Notes: generated by a model not told the origin, from the sequence alone. 64,000 bases of DNA from Urbifossiella limnaea (GCF_007747215.1 NZ_CP036273.1:1720322-1784321), one strand, 5' to 3'; counted from the first letter of the stretch, positions 1-8,766 are shown. A program made the numbers and translations.

Positions 1-9
1 GTACACGCC

Positions 10-810
10 GTGCGGCTGTTCTTCGCCGCCGCCCTGGCGCGGTCCTACGCTCGCGTCGCCTGGCTGTTCCGCAGCCGGACGTGGATGGTGCAGGAAACCG
101 TCCTGCCGGTGCTGGGGGTGTGCGCGTTCGCGTACTCGTACCGGGCGATGGCGGCGCCGCCGGAGTACACCGGGCTCGTCGTGCTCGGGGCGTCGATGAC
201 GACGTTCTGGCTGAACGTGCTCTGGGGCATGGGCGCCGCCCTGTACTGGGAGCGCGACAGCGGCAACCTCGAACTGTTCGTGATGTCGCCGGCCCCGATG
301 ATGGGCGTCCTCACCGGCATGGCCCTCGGCGGCATGACCACCACCCTCGTCCGCGCCACCGTCATCGCCGTCGCCGGCGTGCTCATGTTCGACGTGCCGA
401 TTCAACCCACGAGTTGGACGCTGCTCGGGCTCGTGTTCTTCCTCACGCTGGCGGCGCTGTACGGGCTGGGGATGATGTTCGCGTCGGTGTTCCTCCGCTG
501 GGGCCGGGAGGCGTGGCACCTGGTGAACCTGCTGCAAGAGCCGGTGTACCTGCTGACGGGGACGAACTTCCCGGTGGGGGCGATCTTCCCGAAGGCGGTG
601 GCCGCGGCGGCGACGCTGATCCCGCTGACGGCCGGCCTGGACGCGATGCGCCAGGTGCTGTTCCGCACGCCCGGCATCTTCGACGTGTGGCTCGAAGTGG
701 CGCTGCTGGCGGTGCTGTCGGTGGTGTTCTTCGTCTGCGCCCGCTGGCTGCTCGCGCGCCTGGAGCGCCGGGCGGCCGAGGAAGGGAAGCTGACGGTGCG
801 GTGGCAGTAG
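10..810 (+). CDS. ABC-2 type transporter permease (first of a pair)
   Basis: Integral membrane subunit of an ABC exporter. The 266-residue product has about six hydrophobic segments, including ones near residues 50-75, 95-120, 135-160 and 235-255, and a long loop with the PxxxLTGxxFPVGAIFPK pattern typical of ABC-2 permeases of the drug or polysaccharide export type. I start it at the GTG at position 10, but the frame is open to the left edge, so the true start may lie outside the window. A second, similar-sized permease follows at 906-1784 on the same strand, so the two probably form a heterodimer with an ATPase encoded upstream, out of view. The substrate cannot be told from sequence. Confidence 0.8.
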   Translation: MRLFFAAALARSYARVAWLFRSRTWMVQETVLPVLGVCAFAYSYRAMAAPPEYTGLVVLGASMTTFWLNVLWGMGAALYWERDSGNLELFVMSPAPMMGVLTGMALGGMTTTLVRATVIAVAGVLMFDVPIQPTSWTLLGLVFFLTLAALYGLGMMFASVFLRWGREAWHLVNLLQEPVYLLTGTNFPVGAIFPKAVAAAATLIPLTAGLDAMRQVLFRTPGIFDVWLEVALLAVLSVVFFVCARWLLARLERRAAEEGKLTVRWQ

Positions 811-811
811 T

Positions 812-897
812 GTCCTTCGTCATTCGTCCCTTGTCATTCGGGGGGCGGAACCGACCGGACAACCACCCCGAATGACGAGGGACGAATGACGAAGGAC
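812..897. repeat. Inverted repeat, 32-bp arms
   Basis: Arms at 812-843 and 866-897 are complementary over 32 bp with one mismatch, around a 22-bp centre. The arm is itself repetitive, with TCATTCG occurring twice. It fills the gap between the two permease genes, so it could form a strong hairpin in the mRNA and act as a partial terminator or RNA stabiliser. Dispersed palindromes of this look are common in planctomycete genomes; whether this one recurs elsewhere cannot be seen here. Confidence 0.85.
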
Positions 898-905
898 GGA
901 ACCGA

Positions 906-1784
906 ATGCGTGAGCAACTCAGAACCCTAAGACTGGCCGCGTGGCTCGGCTGGCAACTCGAGACGAACTGGGCCAGCCCGTGGCTGTTCGCCATCTACAT
1001 GGTCATCAAGCCGGTCACCGGCTCGCTGATGCTGGTGTGCATGTTCTACGCCGCCCGCTACGCCACCGGCGGGAAGGTGCCGGCCGAGTTCCTGCCGTAC
1101 CTGTACGTGTCGAACGCCTGCTTCGGGCTCGTCGGCACGGTCACGTTCGGGCTCAGCTACGCGGTCATCACCGACCGCGAGCGCTACCGGATGCTGAAGT
1201 ACGTGTTCCTGAGCCCGGCCCACTTCCAGACGTACTTCGCCGGCCGCGGCCTGGCCCGCGTCGCGGAGGGGACCGTCGGCGCCGTGCTGAACATCGCCGT
1301 GGGCCTGCTCCTGTTCTCCGACATGCGGCAGGCGCTCGGCACCACGGGCATCGACTGGTTGTGGCTGGCGGTGTTCCTGGCGGTCGGTGTGGTCATGCTG
1401 TGGGCGGCCGGGATGATCCTGGCCGGGGCGTGCCTGAACCTGTCGCGGAACGGCATGTTCCTGAGCGAGGGCATCTCGGGCGTGGTGTACCTGCTCAGCG
1501 GCGTGGTGTTCCCGATCGGCGTGCTGCCGGTGTGGGTGCAGTGGGTGGGCCTGAGTCTGCCGACGACGTACTGGCTCGAGGGGATGCGACGGGCGCTGAT
1601 GGGGCCGGTGCCGGACAGCGCCCCGATCCTGCGCGGCCCGCTGGCGACGTGGTCGAACCCGGAGCTGGCGCTGACGCTGCTGCTGACGACGGCGGCGCTG
1701 GTGGCGTTCGCGCTGTGGTTCTGGCGGTGGAACGAGCGCCGCGCCTGGCGCCTCGGCAAGCTGGAGGAGAACGCCGGCGTGTGA
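906..1784 (+). CDS. ABC-2 type transporter permease (second of a pair)
   Basis: A 292-residue integral membrane protein of the ABC-2 family, predicted to form the export channel together with the permease encoded just upstream. Hydrophobic segments lie around residues 22-45, 65-85, 120-140, 148-175, 190-215 and 255-275. The conserved loop before the last segment reads SGVVFPIGVLPVWVQW, matching the FPIxxLP pattern of the family. The ATG at 906 follows a GGACGGA stretch. The upstream gene ends 95 bases earlier and the gap is an inverted repeat, so the two are probably co-transcribed. The C-terminus is short and basic, as expected for a cytoplasmic tail. No substrate can be assigned. Confidence 0.8.
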   Translation: MREQLRTLRLAAWLGWQLETNWASPWLFAIYMVIKPVTGSLMLVCMFYAARYATGGKVPAEFLPYLYVSNACFGLVGTVTFGLSYAVITDRERYRMLKYVFLSPAHFQTYFAGRGLARVAEGTVGAVLNIAVGLLLFSDMRQALGTTGIDWLWLAVFLAVGVVMLWAAGMILAGACLNLSRNGMFLSEGISGVVYLLSGVVFPIGVLPVWVQWVGLSLPTTYWLEGMRRALMGPVPDSAPILRGPLATWSNPELALTLLLTTAALVAFALWFWRWNERRAWRLGKLEENAGV

Positions 1785-1802
1785 AGGTGGATCGGCGTTC
1801 GG

Positions 1803-2417
1803 TCACGCCTTCCCGAGCACCAGATCGACGACCCAGCAGCCGCGGACGTGCGGCCCCGGACCGCGGCAGTGGTCGAGCACCTCGCCGGACGTACAGCCGG
1901 CGTCCTCCAGCGCGTCGGCCAGCACCGGCATCGGGCCGAAGTCTCGCTCCGCGTACATCCCGCGCGCCAGGCCGACGACGGCCTCCGTCCGCCAACTCGG
2001 GTCGAACGCCTCGGCCAGGAACAGGTCGCCGTAGATTTCGCGGAGCAGGTCGGCATAGGGGGCCGTCCGCTGCGGCGTGCGGTCGCGGGGGGCTCCGAGC
2101 ACGCCCCCGTAGTCGCCGAACGTGCTGAACGCGGCCTCGTACGCGCTCCAGTTGAGGAACCGCGACCCTTCCCGACCGAGCGCGATCCGAGCCCGGGCGA
2201 ACCCGGCGGCGCGCTCTTCCTCCGACGCTTCGCTGTCTGCCACGCGCGCGGCGAGGTCGAGGAGGCCCGGTAACTCGGGGTCGTCGTCGCCGTCGCGATA
2301 CAACTCCCATGCGGCCGCGGCGGCGAGGCGGAGCCGGCGCTTGTCGCCGGTCTGCTTCCACGCGAACCGCAACATCGGGACCGGGTTCGCCGTGCGTGTC
2401 CAGTCGTGCGGCGTCAC
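1803..2417 (-). CDS. Small Gemmata-type paralog family protein
   Basis: A 204-residue protein of a family expanded in Gemmata-like planctomycetes. Its features are an N-terminal helical segment (KRRLRLAAAAAWELY, residues 27-40), an aromatic middle part and a conserved C-terminus with CTSGEVLDHCRGPGPHVRGC followed by WVVDLVLGK. The function of these proteins is unknown; they often occur near TIGR02996-type proteins, inference only. The GTG start overlaps the stop of the upstream peptidase gene (GTGA, 2414-2417), which decides this start over the much longer open frame and suggests translational coupling. The two cysteines near residues 175 and 184 and the HCRGPGPH segment are the most striking conserved-looking features. 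Confidence 0.75.
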   Translation of the reverse strand: MTPHDWTRTANPVPMLRFAWKQTGDKRRLRLAAAAAWELYRDGDDDPELPGLLDLAARVADSEASEEERAAGFARARIALGREGSRFLNWSAYEAAFSTFGDYGGVLGAPRDRTPQRTAPYADLLREIYGDLFLAEAFDPSWRTEAVVGLARGMYAERDFGPMPVLADALEDAGCTSGEVLDHCRGPGPHVRGCWVVDLVLGKA

Positions 2418-4696
2418 CGCGGCCCCCCGAGGTGGGAGCGGAAAAAGCCGGCGGTGCGCGTCCACAGCCGCTCCATCACCACCGGGTCGGCCGACGCCAT
2501 GTGCGTCACCCCCGGCAGGGCCAGCGCCTCGAACCGCCGGCCGGCGCGGAAGAGGGCGTCCGACAGCCGCAGCGTGTGCCGGTAATACACGTTGTCGTCG
2601 GCCGTGCCGTGGACCAGCAGCAGCGGCCGGTCGAGCTTGTCGGCCAGCGGCAGCAGCGACGCCTCGCGGTACGCCGCGGCGCTCGCCGGCAGCAGGCCCA
2701 TGTAGCGCTCGGTGTAGTGGGTGTCGTAGTCCTCCCAGTCGGTGACGGGGGCGCCGGCCACGGCCGCCTTGAACACGTCCGGCCGCCGCAGCACGCCGTT
2801 CGCCGCCATGTACCCGCCGAACGACCAGCCCACGGCGCCGACCCGCTCGCGGTCCAGTTCCGGGAACTTGTCGCACAGCGCGTGCAGCCCCTTCACCTGA
2901 TCCTCCAGTGGGACTGTGCCGAACCGTTGGTACACGGCCCGCTCCCAGTCGCGGCCGCGGCCGGGGGTGCCACGGTTGTCCACGGCCACCACGACGAACC
3001 CCTGGTCGGCGAGCCACTGGGGCACGAGCCAGTTCCGCATCGCCTGCACGACGTGGAGGTGCCGCGGCCCGCCGTAGACGTCGAGGACGACGGGGTACTT
3101 CTTGGTGGCGTCGAAGTCTCGCGGCCGGACGACAGCGGTCCAGAAGTCGCCGACCTTCTCGACCGTCACGTTGGGCGCGAACGGCGGCTCCGCGGCGACC
3201 GACGGCAGCTCGCCCAGCGCCTTCTTGTGCGCGTCGAACACCCGCGACCGCGGCAGCTGCTTCAGCGTCGTCGAGGTGATGACGTGCTGTCCGTCCTCGC
3301 CGAAAGCGCCCGTGTGCATGCCGGGCTCGTCGGTGAACCGCTCCCACGGTTCGGCCAGTGGGAAGTTCGGCTTCAGCAGTTCCGAGCGGTCGAGCGGAAT
3401 GGGCGTGACCCGGACGTGTTGTTGGGTCGGGTCCGGTGCGGTGAGACTGACACAGTGCCCGGGAAGGAACAATCGCCCACCCCCATGGGGTGACGTGTAC
3501 TTCCCCGCAACGCCGAGGACGTGATCGGTCCCCGGCACGAGGATCGAGACGAGCGCGCCCGTGTCGTGATTCCGCAACTGAACCTCCGGCCCGTTCGGCC
3601 CGGTGCCGGTCCAGATGATGCCGCTCGTGGTCAGCAGCGGCACCTCGGCCGGGATGTTCGTCCACGCCGGGTCCGTGTCCGCGAACAGCCGCCGGGCGAA
3701 GCCCGTCGTGGGCTCGACCGCGCAGACCACCATCTCCTGCTGCTTACGGTCCTGGATTACCACGAGGAGGTGAGCCTTCCCGGCGGTACCCGTACCCCAG
3801 CGGACCGCGGCGAGGTACTCGTACTTCGCCCGGTCCCACTCGACCCACACCGTGTCGCCGCCGGCCACCGACTTCACCCCGAGCCGCACGGTCACGTTCT
3901 TCTTCCCCGGCCGCGGGTAGAACTGCGGCGCCGGCGGCACCTCCGGCTTCAACGGGTCGGCCACCCACCACTGCTCCACGCCGGTGTGATCCGCCTCCGC
4001 GTACGCGATGCTCTTCGAGTCCGGCGACCACCAGAAGCCGCTGTGCCGGCCCATCTCCTCCTGCGCCACGAACTCGGCCAGGCCGTGCGTCTTCGCCACC
4101 GTACCGCCGGTCGTCACCGCGAACTCCTTGTCCGCGGCCAGGTCGTAGCACGCCACGTCGAACCCGCGCACGAAGGCGACGAACTTGCCGTCCGGCGAGA
4201 ACTTCGGGTCCACGATCGGGCCGTCGCCGCCGGCCTTCAGCTCGCGGACGGTGCCTGTCGTGCGTTCGAGCACGTACAGCGTGTTGCCGAGCTTCACCAG
4301 CACGAGCGCGCCGTCGGGGCTCAGGTGGAAGTCGGCGAAGCCGCCGGCGCTGACGCGCTGCCGCTCGCGGCGGGCCTTCTCCTCCGGCGTCAGCACCTCG
4401 GCGCCGCCCTTGAGAATCGTCTCGGCGCTCAGCACCTCGCGCGTCCTCGCCGTCGCCAGCTCGAACTCGAACAGGCTCTGCCGCTTCGTCGCCGGGTCGG
4501 CGCGGAGGAACAGGACGTGCTTGCCGTCGGGCGTCACCTTCGGCTTGACGGGCCGGCCGAGGAGGAAGCCGCGCGTCTCGGCGTAGCGCTTCAGGAACGA
4601 CGTGTCCACGGGGTCTCTCTTCGGGTCGGCCGGCGGCCGGGCCGGGACGGCGGACGCGGCGACGAGCAGCACGAGTGCGGGGGTGAGGCGATTCAT
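2414..4696 (-). CDS. S9 family peptidase, dipeptidyl peptidase IV-like
   Basis: Secreted or envelope serine peptidase of the prolyl oligopeptidase clan. A signal peptide covers residues 1-20 (MNRLTPALVLLVAASAVPA). Residues about 40-500 form the DPP IV N-terminal beta-propeller, with SPDG/SPDS blades such as HLSPDGALVLVKLG and WWSPDSKSIAYAEADHTG. The C-terminal alpha/beta-hydrolase has the nucleophile in GWSFGGYMA (Ser about 625), the acid in HGTADDNV (Asp about 700-701) and the base in GVTHMA (His about 732), all in the DPP IV spacing. Length 760 matches the family. I use the ATG at 4696 because the signal peptide begins there. It is divergent from the gene at 4798 and coupled to the small gene downstream. 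Confidence 0.93.
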   Translation of the reverse strand: MNRLTPALVLLVAASAVPARPPADPKRDPVDTSFLKRYAETRGFLLGRPVKPKVTPDGKHVLFLRADPATKRQSLFEFELATARTREVLSAETILKGGAEVLTPEEKARRERQRVSAGGFADFHLSPDGALVLVKLGNTLYVLERTTGTVRELKAGGDGPIVDPKFSPDGKFVAFVRGFDVACYDLAADKEFAVTTGGTVAKTHGLAEFVAQEEMGRHSGFWWSPDSKSIAYAEADHTGVEQWWVADPLKPEVPPAPQFYPRPGKKNVTVRLGVKSVAGGDTVWVEWDRAKYEYLAAVRWGTGTAGKAHLLVVIQDRKQQEMVVCAVEPTTGFARRLFADTDPAWTNIPAEVPLLTTSGIIWTGTGPNGPEVQLRNHDTGALVSILVPGTDHVLGVAGKYTSPHGGGRLFLPGHCVSLTAPDPTQQHVRVTPIPLDRSELLKPNFPLAEPWERFTDEPGMHTGAFGEDGQHVITSTTLKQLPRSRVFDAHKKALGELPSVAAEPPFAPNVTVEKVGDFWTAVVRPRDFDATKKYPVVLDVYGGPRHLHVVQAMRNWLVPQWLADQGFVVVAVDNRGTPGRGRDWERAVYQRFGTVPLEDQVKGLHALCDKFPELDRERVGAVGWSFGGYMAANGVLRRPDVFKAAVAGAPVTDWEDYDTHYTERYMGLLPASAAAYREASLLPLADKLDRPLLLVHGTADDNVYYRHTLRLSDALFRAGRRFEALALPGVTHMASADPVVMERLWTRTAGFFRSHLGGPR

Positions 4697-4756
4697 GCCG
4701 CCCAGCATACCCGCCGCGGCTCGGAAACGGCAGTCCCATCGGGCCGGGTCGGGTGC

Positions 4757-4762
4757 TAGAAT
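4757..4762 (+). promoter_or_regulatory. Candidate -10 element TAGAAT
   Basis: TAGAAT within GCTAGAAT lies 36 bases before the ATG at 4798, in the 101-bp divergent gap. No convincing -35 hexamer lies 16-18 bases upstream. The same octamer is found in front of two other genes in this window (30684-30691 and, on the minus strand, 20410-20417), which is the main reason to mention it. Confidence 0.35.
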
Positions 4763-4797
4763 CACGGGTGCCTCCCCACGTCCACCGGGGCTCCCTC

Positions 4798-6618
4798 ATG
4801 CCGCCTGTCGCCCGCGCCGCCGTGCTGTTCGCCGCGGCCGCCTTCACGGCCGCCACCGCCGGCGCCGCCACCCCGGAGCAGATCGACGCCGCCATCAGCA
4901 AGGGCGTTAACGCGCTCAAGACCCGGTTCAAGGAGGGCGGCGGCGGCCAGGGCGTCGGCGGGTCGTACGGCGTCGGCCCCTCGGCGCTGGCCGGCATCGC
5001 CCTGCTGGAGGCCAACACCCCCGCCACCGACCCGACCGTGAAGGCCATCGCCGCGGCCGTCCGCGACCAGTCGTACCGCGAGTCGCAGACGTACCAGATC
5101 GCCCTGTGCCTGCTGTTCCTCGACCGGCTCGAAGACCCGGCCGACGTGCCGGTGATCCAGATGCTCGGCGCTCGCCTGCTGGTCGGCCAGAACGCCCGCG
5201 GCGGGTGGACCTACGGCTGCGTCCAGGCCGTCCCGGCGGCCGACGAGCAGCGGCTCCGCGCCGGCCTCAAGGGGGCCGAGTTGGTCGCCGGAAAGGACGC
5301 CTCCCCCGGCACCTACAAGCTCCACCCGATGGTCCAGGAGTACCTGACCGCGCTGGTCAACGCCCGCGGGCCGGCCAAGGCCGAGGGTGGCGACAACTCG
5401 AACACCCAGTTCGGCATCCTCGCCACCTGGGCGTGCCGCAAGTACGGCCTCCCCGCCGACGGCGCCCTGGACCTGATCGAGCGCCGCTTCCACGCCACCC
5501 AGGCGCCCGACGGCAGCTGGACCTATGGGGCCGACACGGTCGGCGTGGCCGGCTCCCCGGCGATGACGTGCGCCGGCCTCCTCGGCATCGCCACCGCCAT
5601 CGGCCGGCGCGAGGAGAAGCGGGCCAAAACCGAGGCGCCGAAGGGGGAGCCGCCGGCGAAGACGAACGACCCGTTCTTCAACCCGCCGCCGCGGCCGGAC
5701 GGCAAGGCGGCCGGCCCGAAGCGGCCGCTGGACGTCCGCGACCAGGCCGCCGTCCGCGGGTTCGGCTACCTCGGAGCCGCCCTCCGCGCGGGCCACCAGG
5801 ACTTGAAGAAGCTGTACAGCTTGTGGTCGCTGGAGCGGGTCGGCGTGCTCTTCGGGGTGGACAAGATCGGCGGCGTCGACTGGTACGCGGGCGGGTCCGA
5901 CTACATCATCGCCCACCAGGCGGCCGACGGCGCCTGGCCGGGCGAGTACGGGGCGGAGGTGGAGACGTCGTTCGCCGTGCTGTTCCTGTGCAAGGCGAAC
6001 CTGGCGCGCGACCTGTCGCGGCGCGTCCGCGGCGACTCCGGGAGCGAGTTGCGGGCCGGCGCCGCCGCACCCGTCGAGGCGGGGCCGGCGCCGAAGGGGC
6101 CGGTGGTGCCGGTGAACCCGCTGCCGGTGCCGATCGCGGCGCCGCTGCCGCCTGGCGCCGCGGGGAAGGTGGCGACCGACCTGGTGGCCGCGGCGAACGG
6201 CGCCGGGTTCGCCAAGTCGCTGTCGGACGCGCGCGACGCGAAGGGGTCGGACTTCACGACCGGGCTGGCGGCGGCCGTCCACCGGCTGGACGGCGACGCG
6301 AAGAAGTCGGCCCGCGAGGCGCTGGCCGACCGGCTGGCGCGGATGTCGGCGGCGACGCTGAAGGGGCTGATGGCGAGTTCGGACCCGGAGGTGCGGCGCG
6401 GGGCGGTGCTGGCGGCGGCGATGCGCGACGACAAGGACCACATCCCGGACCTGATCGAGCGGATCAACGACGAGGACGACCGGGTGGTGCGCGCGGCGCG
6501 GGCGGGGCTGCGGAGCCTGACGGGCCAGGACCACGGCCCGCCGACGGACGCCGGGCCGGGCCAGCGGGCGGCGGCGGCGGGCGCGTGGCGGGCCTGGTGG
6601 GCGCGGCAGAAGCGGTGA
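4798..6618 (+). CDS. Squalene-oxidase-repeat protein with HEAT-like C-terminus
   Basis: A 606-residue exported protein. Residues 1-23 form a signal peptide. Residues 30-420 carry alpha/alpha-barrel repeats of the prenyltransferase/squalene oxidase type, with QNARGGWTYG, QAPDGSWTYG and QAADGAWPGEYG segments. These repeats are a fold shared by cyclases and protein-binding toroids; I see no intact DxDD catalytic motif, so enzymatic cyclase activity is not supported. A Pro/Ala-rich linker (about 425-470) leads to HEAT-like helices (about 530-590, SDPEVRRGAVLAAAM) and a WRAWWARQKR tail often seen in planctomycete HEAT proteins. Likely periplasmic or surface scaffold. A second repeat protein of this fold lies at 47239-48384. 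The start at 4798 is chosen for the signal peptide. Confidence 0.8.
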   Translation: MPPVARAAVLFAAAAFTAATAGAATPEQIDAAISKGVNALKTRFKEGGGGQGVGGSYGVGPSALAGIALLEANTPATDPTVKAIAAAVRDQSYRESQTYQIALCLLFLDRLEDPADVPVIQMLGARLLVGQNARGGWTYGCVQAVPAADEQRLRAGLKGAELVAGKDASPGTYKLHPMVQEYLTALVNARGPAKAEGGDNSNTQFGILATWACRKYGLPADGALDLIERRFHATQAPDGSWTYGADTVGVAGSPAMTCAGLLGIATAIGRREEKRAKTEAPKGEPPAKTNDPFFNPPPRPDGKAAGPKRPLDVRDQAAVRGFGYLGAALRAGHQDLKKLYSLWSLERVGVLFGVDKIGGVDWYAGGSDYIIAHQAADGAWPGEYGAEVETSFAVLFLCKANLARDLSRRVRGDSGSELRAGAAAPVEAGPAPKGPVVPVNPLPVPIAAPLPPGAAGKVATDLVAAANGAGFAKSLSDARDAKGSDFTTGLAAAVHRLDGDAKKSAREALADRLARMSAATLKGLMASSDPEVRRGAVLAAAMRDDKDHIPDLIERINDEDDRVVRAARAGLRSLTGQDHGPPTDAGPGQRAAAAGAWRAWWARQKR

Positions 6619-6676
6619 GCGGGCGGTGGGTCGCCGAACGTGATCGTGACGGACGTCGGCCTGACGACGTGACATG

Positions 6677-6706
6677 TTGCCGCGACCCGGTGGGGCGCGG
6701 CGGCAA
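6677..6706. terminator. Hairpin between convergent genes
   Basis: TTGCCGC (6677-6683) pairs with GCGGCAA (6700-6706), followed on the plus strand by AA and an AT-rich stretch. It lies between the convergent genes ending at 6618 and 6729 and could terminate either. No long T run is present. Confidence 0.4.
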
Positions 6707-6728
6707 AATCATTTCGGCCCCGGGCTCG

Positions 6729-7889
6729 TCATTCTTTGACCCGCATCAGTTCCGCGGTGATGTGCCGGTGCCGCTGGCGGATCCCCTCGCGAAGCCGGTC
6801 CACCTGCCCCTTCAGGCCGTTCGCCGCACCCTGGTCCACCGCCGCCAGCGCCGGCCGAATCTTCGCCTCCGCCTCGTCCAACCGCTTCACCCACCGGGCC
6901 GGCTCGAATACCGTCCGCATCACCTCCCGCATCCGCGACCAGTACCGGCGCCTCCCCTCCGGCGTCTCGATGATCGACCGCGCGACGAAGCCGCCGAAGC
7001 CCGGCAGCGCCGGGCCGTTCGGCTCGCCGAACATCTGGTCCATCCCCGACGGGATGAAGATCAGTTTGTTCCGCTCCGGGTCGTGGTAGATGCGGTAGTT
7101 GTTGGCCTTGAACGGGTAGCCGTCCCAGTCCCACATGATCGCCGACATCACCATGTAGCTGATGAACTGGTCCAGGTCGAGGACGCGCGACAGCTGCTCG
7201 ATGCGGCGCTTGTGGTCGTTCTCGCGCGCCGCCGCGATCAGCGCCTTCAGGTCGCCGCGGTCCTTCACGTCGCCCTCGCCCGAGACAAGCTGCAACGGCC
7301 GGTCGATGTCCTGGAGGAAGCCGCCGTCGTAGAAGTTGCCGTGGCTGTTCTTGAAGTGCTTCTTCAGGAAGTCCTTGTCGTACCCCTCTTTGAGGTAGTA
7401 GAAGCCGAGCTTCCGGCCGTTCATCGTCACCGCGGCGTGGCCGATCCGCGCGGCCGGCACGCCGACGGCCCGCATGAGTTCGCCGCAGACCAGCTCGGAC
7501 AGGTAGCTGGGGTCTTGGGCCGAGTTGGCGAGGTGGAACTTGTCGAGGCCGCGCCACCGCTGCTTGTCCTCGAACTTGTCCATGTTCAGGGTGAAGCCGG
7601 GGCGGTCGTCGAACCCGCGGAAGCTGCCGGCGGACCCGCGCAGGTGGACCGCCACGTTCTTGAACGTCTGGCCGTTCTCCTTCACGGTGACGGGCACGTA
7701 CTTGCGGTGGTCGCGGCGGAGCGAGTCGGCCTCCTTCTGGCCGACGTCGAGTGTGATGCTGACCGGCTCGCCCTTGGCGAAGAAGGCGTCCACCTCCTCG
7801 GCGGCGGTCTTGGCCTTCTGCGCGGCGGCCGGCGGCATGCCCAGAGTGGCGGCGGCCGCGAGCGCCGGCAGGAGCGCGAAACGGATCAC
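6729..7889 (-). CDS. CotH kinase family protein, exported
   Basis: A 386-residue protein with a signal peptide (residues 1-23, ending PPAAAQ) and a CotH domain (about 40-340). CotH proteins are atypical protein kinases first known from Bacillus spore coats. Visible family segments are HLRGSAGSFRGF, RPGFTLNMDKF, GLDKFHLAN, LGFYYLKEGYDK, LDLDQFISYMVMSAIMWDWDGY and NNYRIYHDPE. The MWDWDGY and NNYRIY blocks match the conserved CotH active-site region. The start is a GTG at 7889 with GGGGGAG upstream. It follows the DUF4956 membrane protein gene by 15 bases, so the two form an operon. CotH and DUF4956 genes are commonly neighbours, often with a polyphosphate-polymerase (VTC) gene, which is absent here. 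Confidence 0.88.
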   Translation of the reverse strand: MIRFALLPALAAAATLGMPPAAAQKAKTAAEEVDAFFAKGEPVSITLDVGQKEADSLRRDHRKYVPVTVKENGQTFKNVAVHLRGSAGSFRGFDDRPGFTLNMDKFEDKQRWRGLDKFHLANSAQDPSYLSELVCGELMRAVGVPAARIGHAAVTMNGRKLGFYYLKEGYDKDFLKKHFKNSHGNFYDGGFLQDIDRPLQLVSGEGDVKDRGDLKALIAAARENDHKRRIEQLSRVLDLDQFISYMVMSAIMWDWDGYPFKANNYRIYHDPERNKLIFIPSGMDQMFGEPNGPALPGFGGFVARSIIETPEGRRRYWSRMREVMRTVFEPARWVKRLDEAEAKIRPALAAVDQGAANGLKGQVDRLREGIRQRHRHITAELMRVKE

Positions 7890-7904
7890 GAGTTGTCTCC
7901 CCCT

Positions 7905-8579
7905 TCAACTGGGCTCGCGCCACTCGACGCTCTGCACGCCCTCGACGCGGCTCAGCTCGCCGATCAGCGTCACCGGGGCGACGCCGGCCTTGGGCCGCAC
8001 GAGGTACGTGTAATCGACGGCGGACCCCTGCTTGGCGGCGTCGGCGGCCTGGAACTTCGCCTCGCGCAGGTGCTTGTCGAACGCGGCGGCGAGGACCGGC
8101 TGCGGGTCGGTGCCGTTGGGCAGCCGTACCACCAGCTTGGCCGGGTGGGCCACGGCGCCGGTGCCGCCCCACATCGCCAGCACCGCGGCGGTGAGGCCGA
8201 CGACCGGGATGCCGACCAGGGCCAGCGCCGGGAACCCGGACCCGACGGCCATGCCCACGGCGACGGCGAAGATGACGAACGACGTGTCGCGGGTGTCGTC
8301 CACGACGGTGCGGAAGCGGACGATGGACAGCGCCCCGACGAGGCTGAACGCCCGGGCGACGCTGTTGCCGATGACCTGCGTGACGAGGGCGATGAGGACG
8401 GTGAGCAGCACCAGCGTGGCGGAGAACGGGGCCGCCTCGCTTCGGGTCTTCTTGCGGGTGAGGGCGTAGACGCAGGCGACGGCCCCGCCGAGCACCGCCG
8501 ACAGGACGAGCCGCACGGCGAGCTTGTCGGCCGCGATGTCACCGTCGGCGCTGACCGCCCCGCTGAGCCACTCCGGCAT
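7905..8579 (-). CDS. DUF4956 domain membrane protein
   Basis: A 224-residue protein with hydrophobic segments at about residues 22-42, 50-72 and 100-140, then a soluble C-terminal domain (about 145-224) with a ferredoxin-like beta-alpha pattern (VVRLPNGTDPQPVLAAAF, then VTLIGELSRVEGVQSVEWRE). The conserved block GNSVARAFSLVGALSIVRFR followed by DDTRDTSFV is diagnostic of DUF4956. Function is unknown; in other bacteria it neighbours CotH and VTC-domain genes and is thought to belong to a membrane system involving phosphorylation or polyphosphate (inference). The start has a strong Shine-Dalgarno sequence, GGGAGGGAA, 3 bases before the ATG. It is the first gene of the CotH operon and is transcribed away from the tRNA. 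Confidence 0.88.
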   Translation of the reverse strand: MPEWLSGAVSADGDIAADKLAVRLVLSAVLGGAVACVYALTRKKTRSEAAPFSATLVLLTVLIALVTQVIGNSVARAFSLVGALSIVRFRTVVDDTRDTSFVIFAVAVGMAVGSGFPALALVGIPVVGLTAAVLAMWGGTGAVAHPAKLVVRLPNGTDPQPVLAAAFDKHLREAKFQAADAAKQGSAVDYTYLVRPKAGVAPVTLIGELSRVEGVQSVEWREPS

Positions 8580-8647
8580 CCGTTCCCTCCCAGGCTGTTC
8601 GGGTGAAGTATACGGCCCGGCGGGGAGGAGGGCGGGCGGGATTCCGG

Positions 8648-8675
8648 TTGACGCGGGCGGCGGCGGGAGTAAAAA
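8648..8675 (+). promoter_or_regulatory. Promoter of tRNA-Val
   Basis: TTGACG (8648-8653) is followed after 16 bases by TAAAAA (8670-8675), 9 bases before the first base of the tRNA at 8685. Spacing and position fit a sigma-70-type promoter for a stable RNA. Confidence 0.55.
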
Positions 8676-8684
8676 GAGGGTGTC

Positions 8685-8758
8685 GGGCGTTTAGCTCAGC
8701 TGGCTAGAGTACCACATTGACATTGTGGGGGTCACTGGTTCAAGTCCAGTAACGCCCA
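8685..8758 (+). tRNA. tRNA-Val (anticodon GAC)
   Basis: A complete 74-base cloverleaf. The acceptor stem is GGGCGTT (8685-8691) with AACGCCC (8751-8757) and discriminator A at 8758. The D stem is GCTC/GAGT, the anticodon stem CCACA/TGTGG (8712-8716 and 8724-8728), with loop TTGACAT and anticodon GAC at 8719-8721, reading GUC valine codons. The T stem is ACTGG/CCAGT with loop TTCAAGT. CCA is not encoded. The 3' part from the anticodon loop onward is duplicated at 21561-21603, so this tRNA is the integration target of the island downstream. Confidence 0.95.
8716..8758 (+). other. attL, 43-bp core repeat inside tRNA-Val
   Basis: Identical over 43 bases to 21561-21603. It starts at the last base of the 5' anticodon stem and ends at the discriminator base. 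The bases just outside differ (C before attL, G before attR). Since the tRNA here is intact, this 3' part was supplied by the incoming element and restores the gene. Confidence 0.92.
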
Positions 8759-8766
8759 CTCGACAC

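Noticed and set aside
5106-8606. Very long plus-strand open frame of 1166 codons
   Set aside because: It crosses the end of the 4798 gene and runs antisense to the CotH and DUF4956 genes, with Arg/Gly/Ala-rich translation and no domains. High GC leaves few stops in shadow frames.
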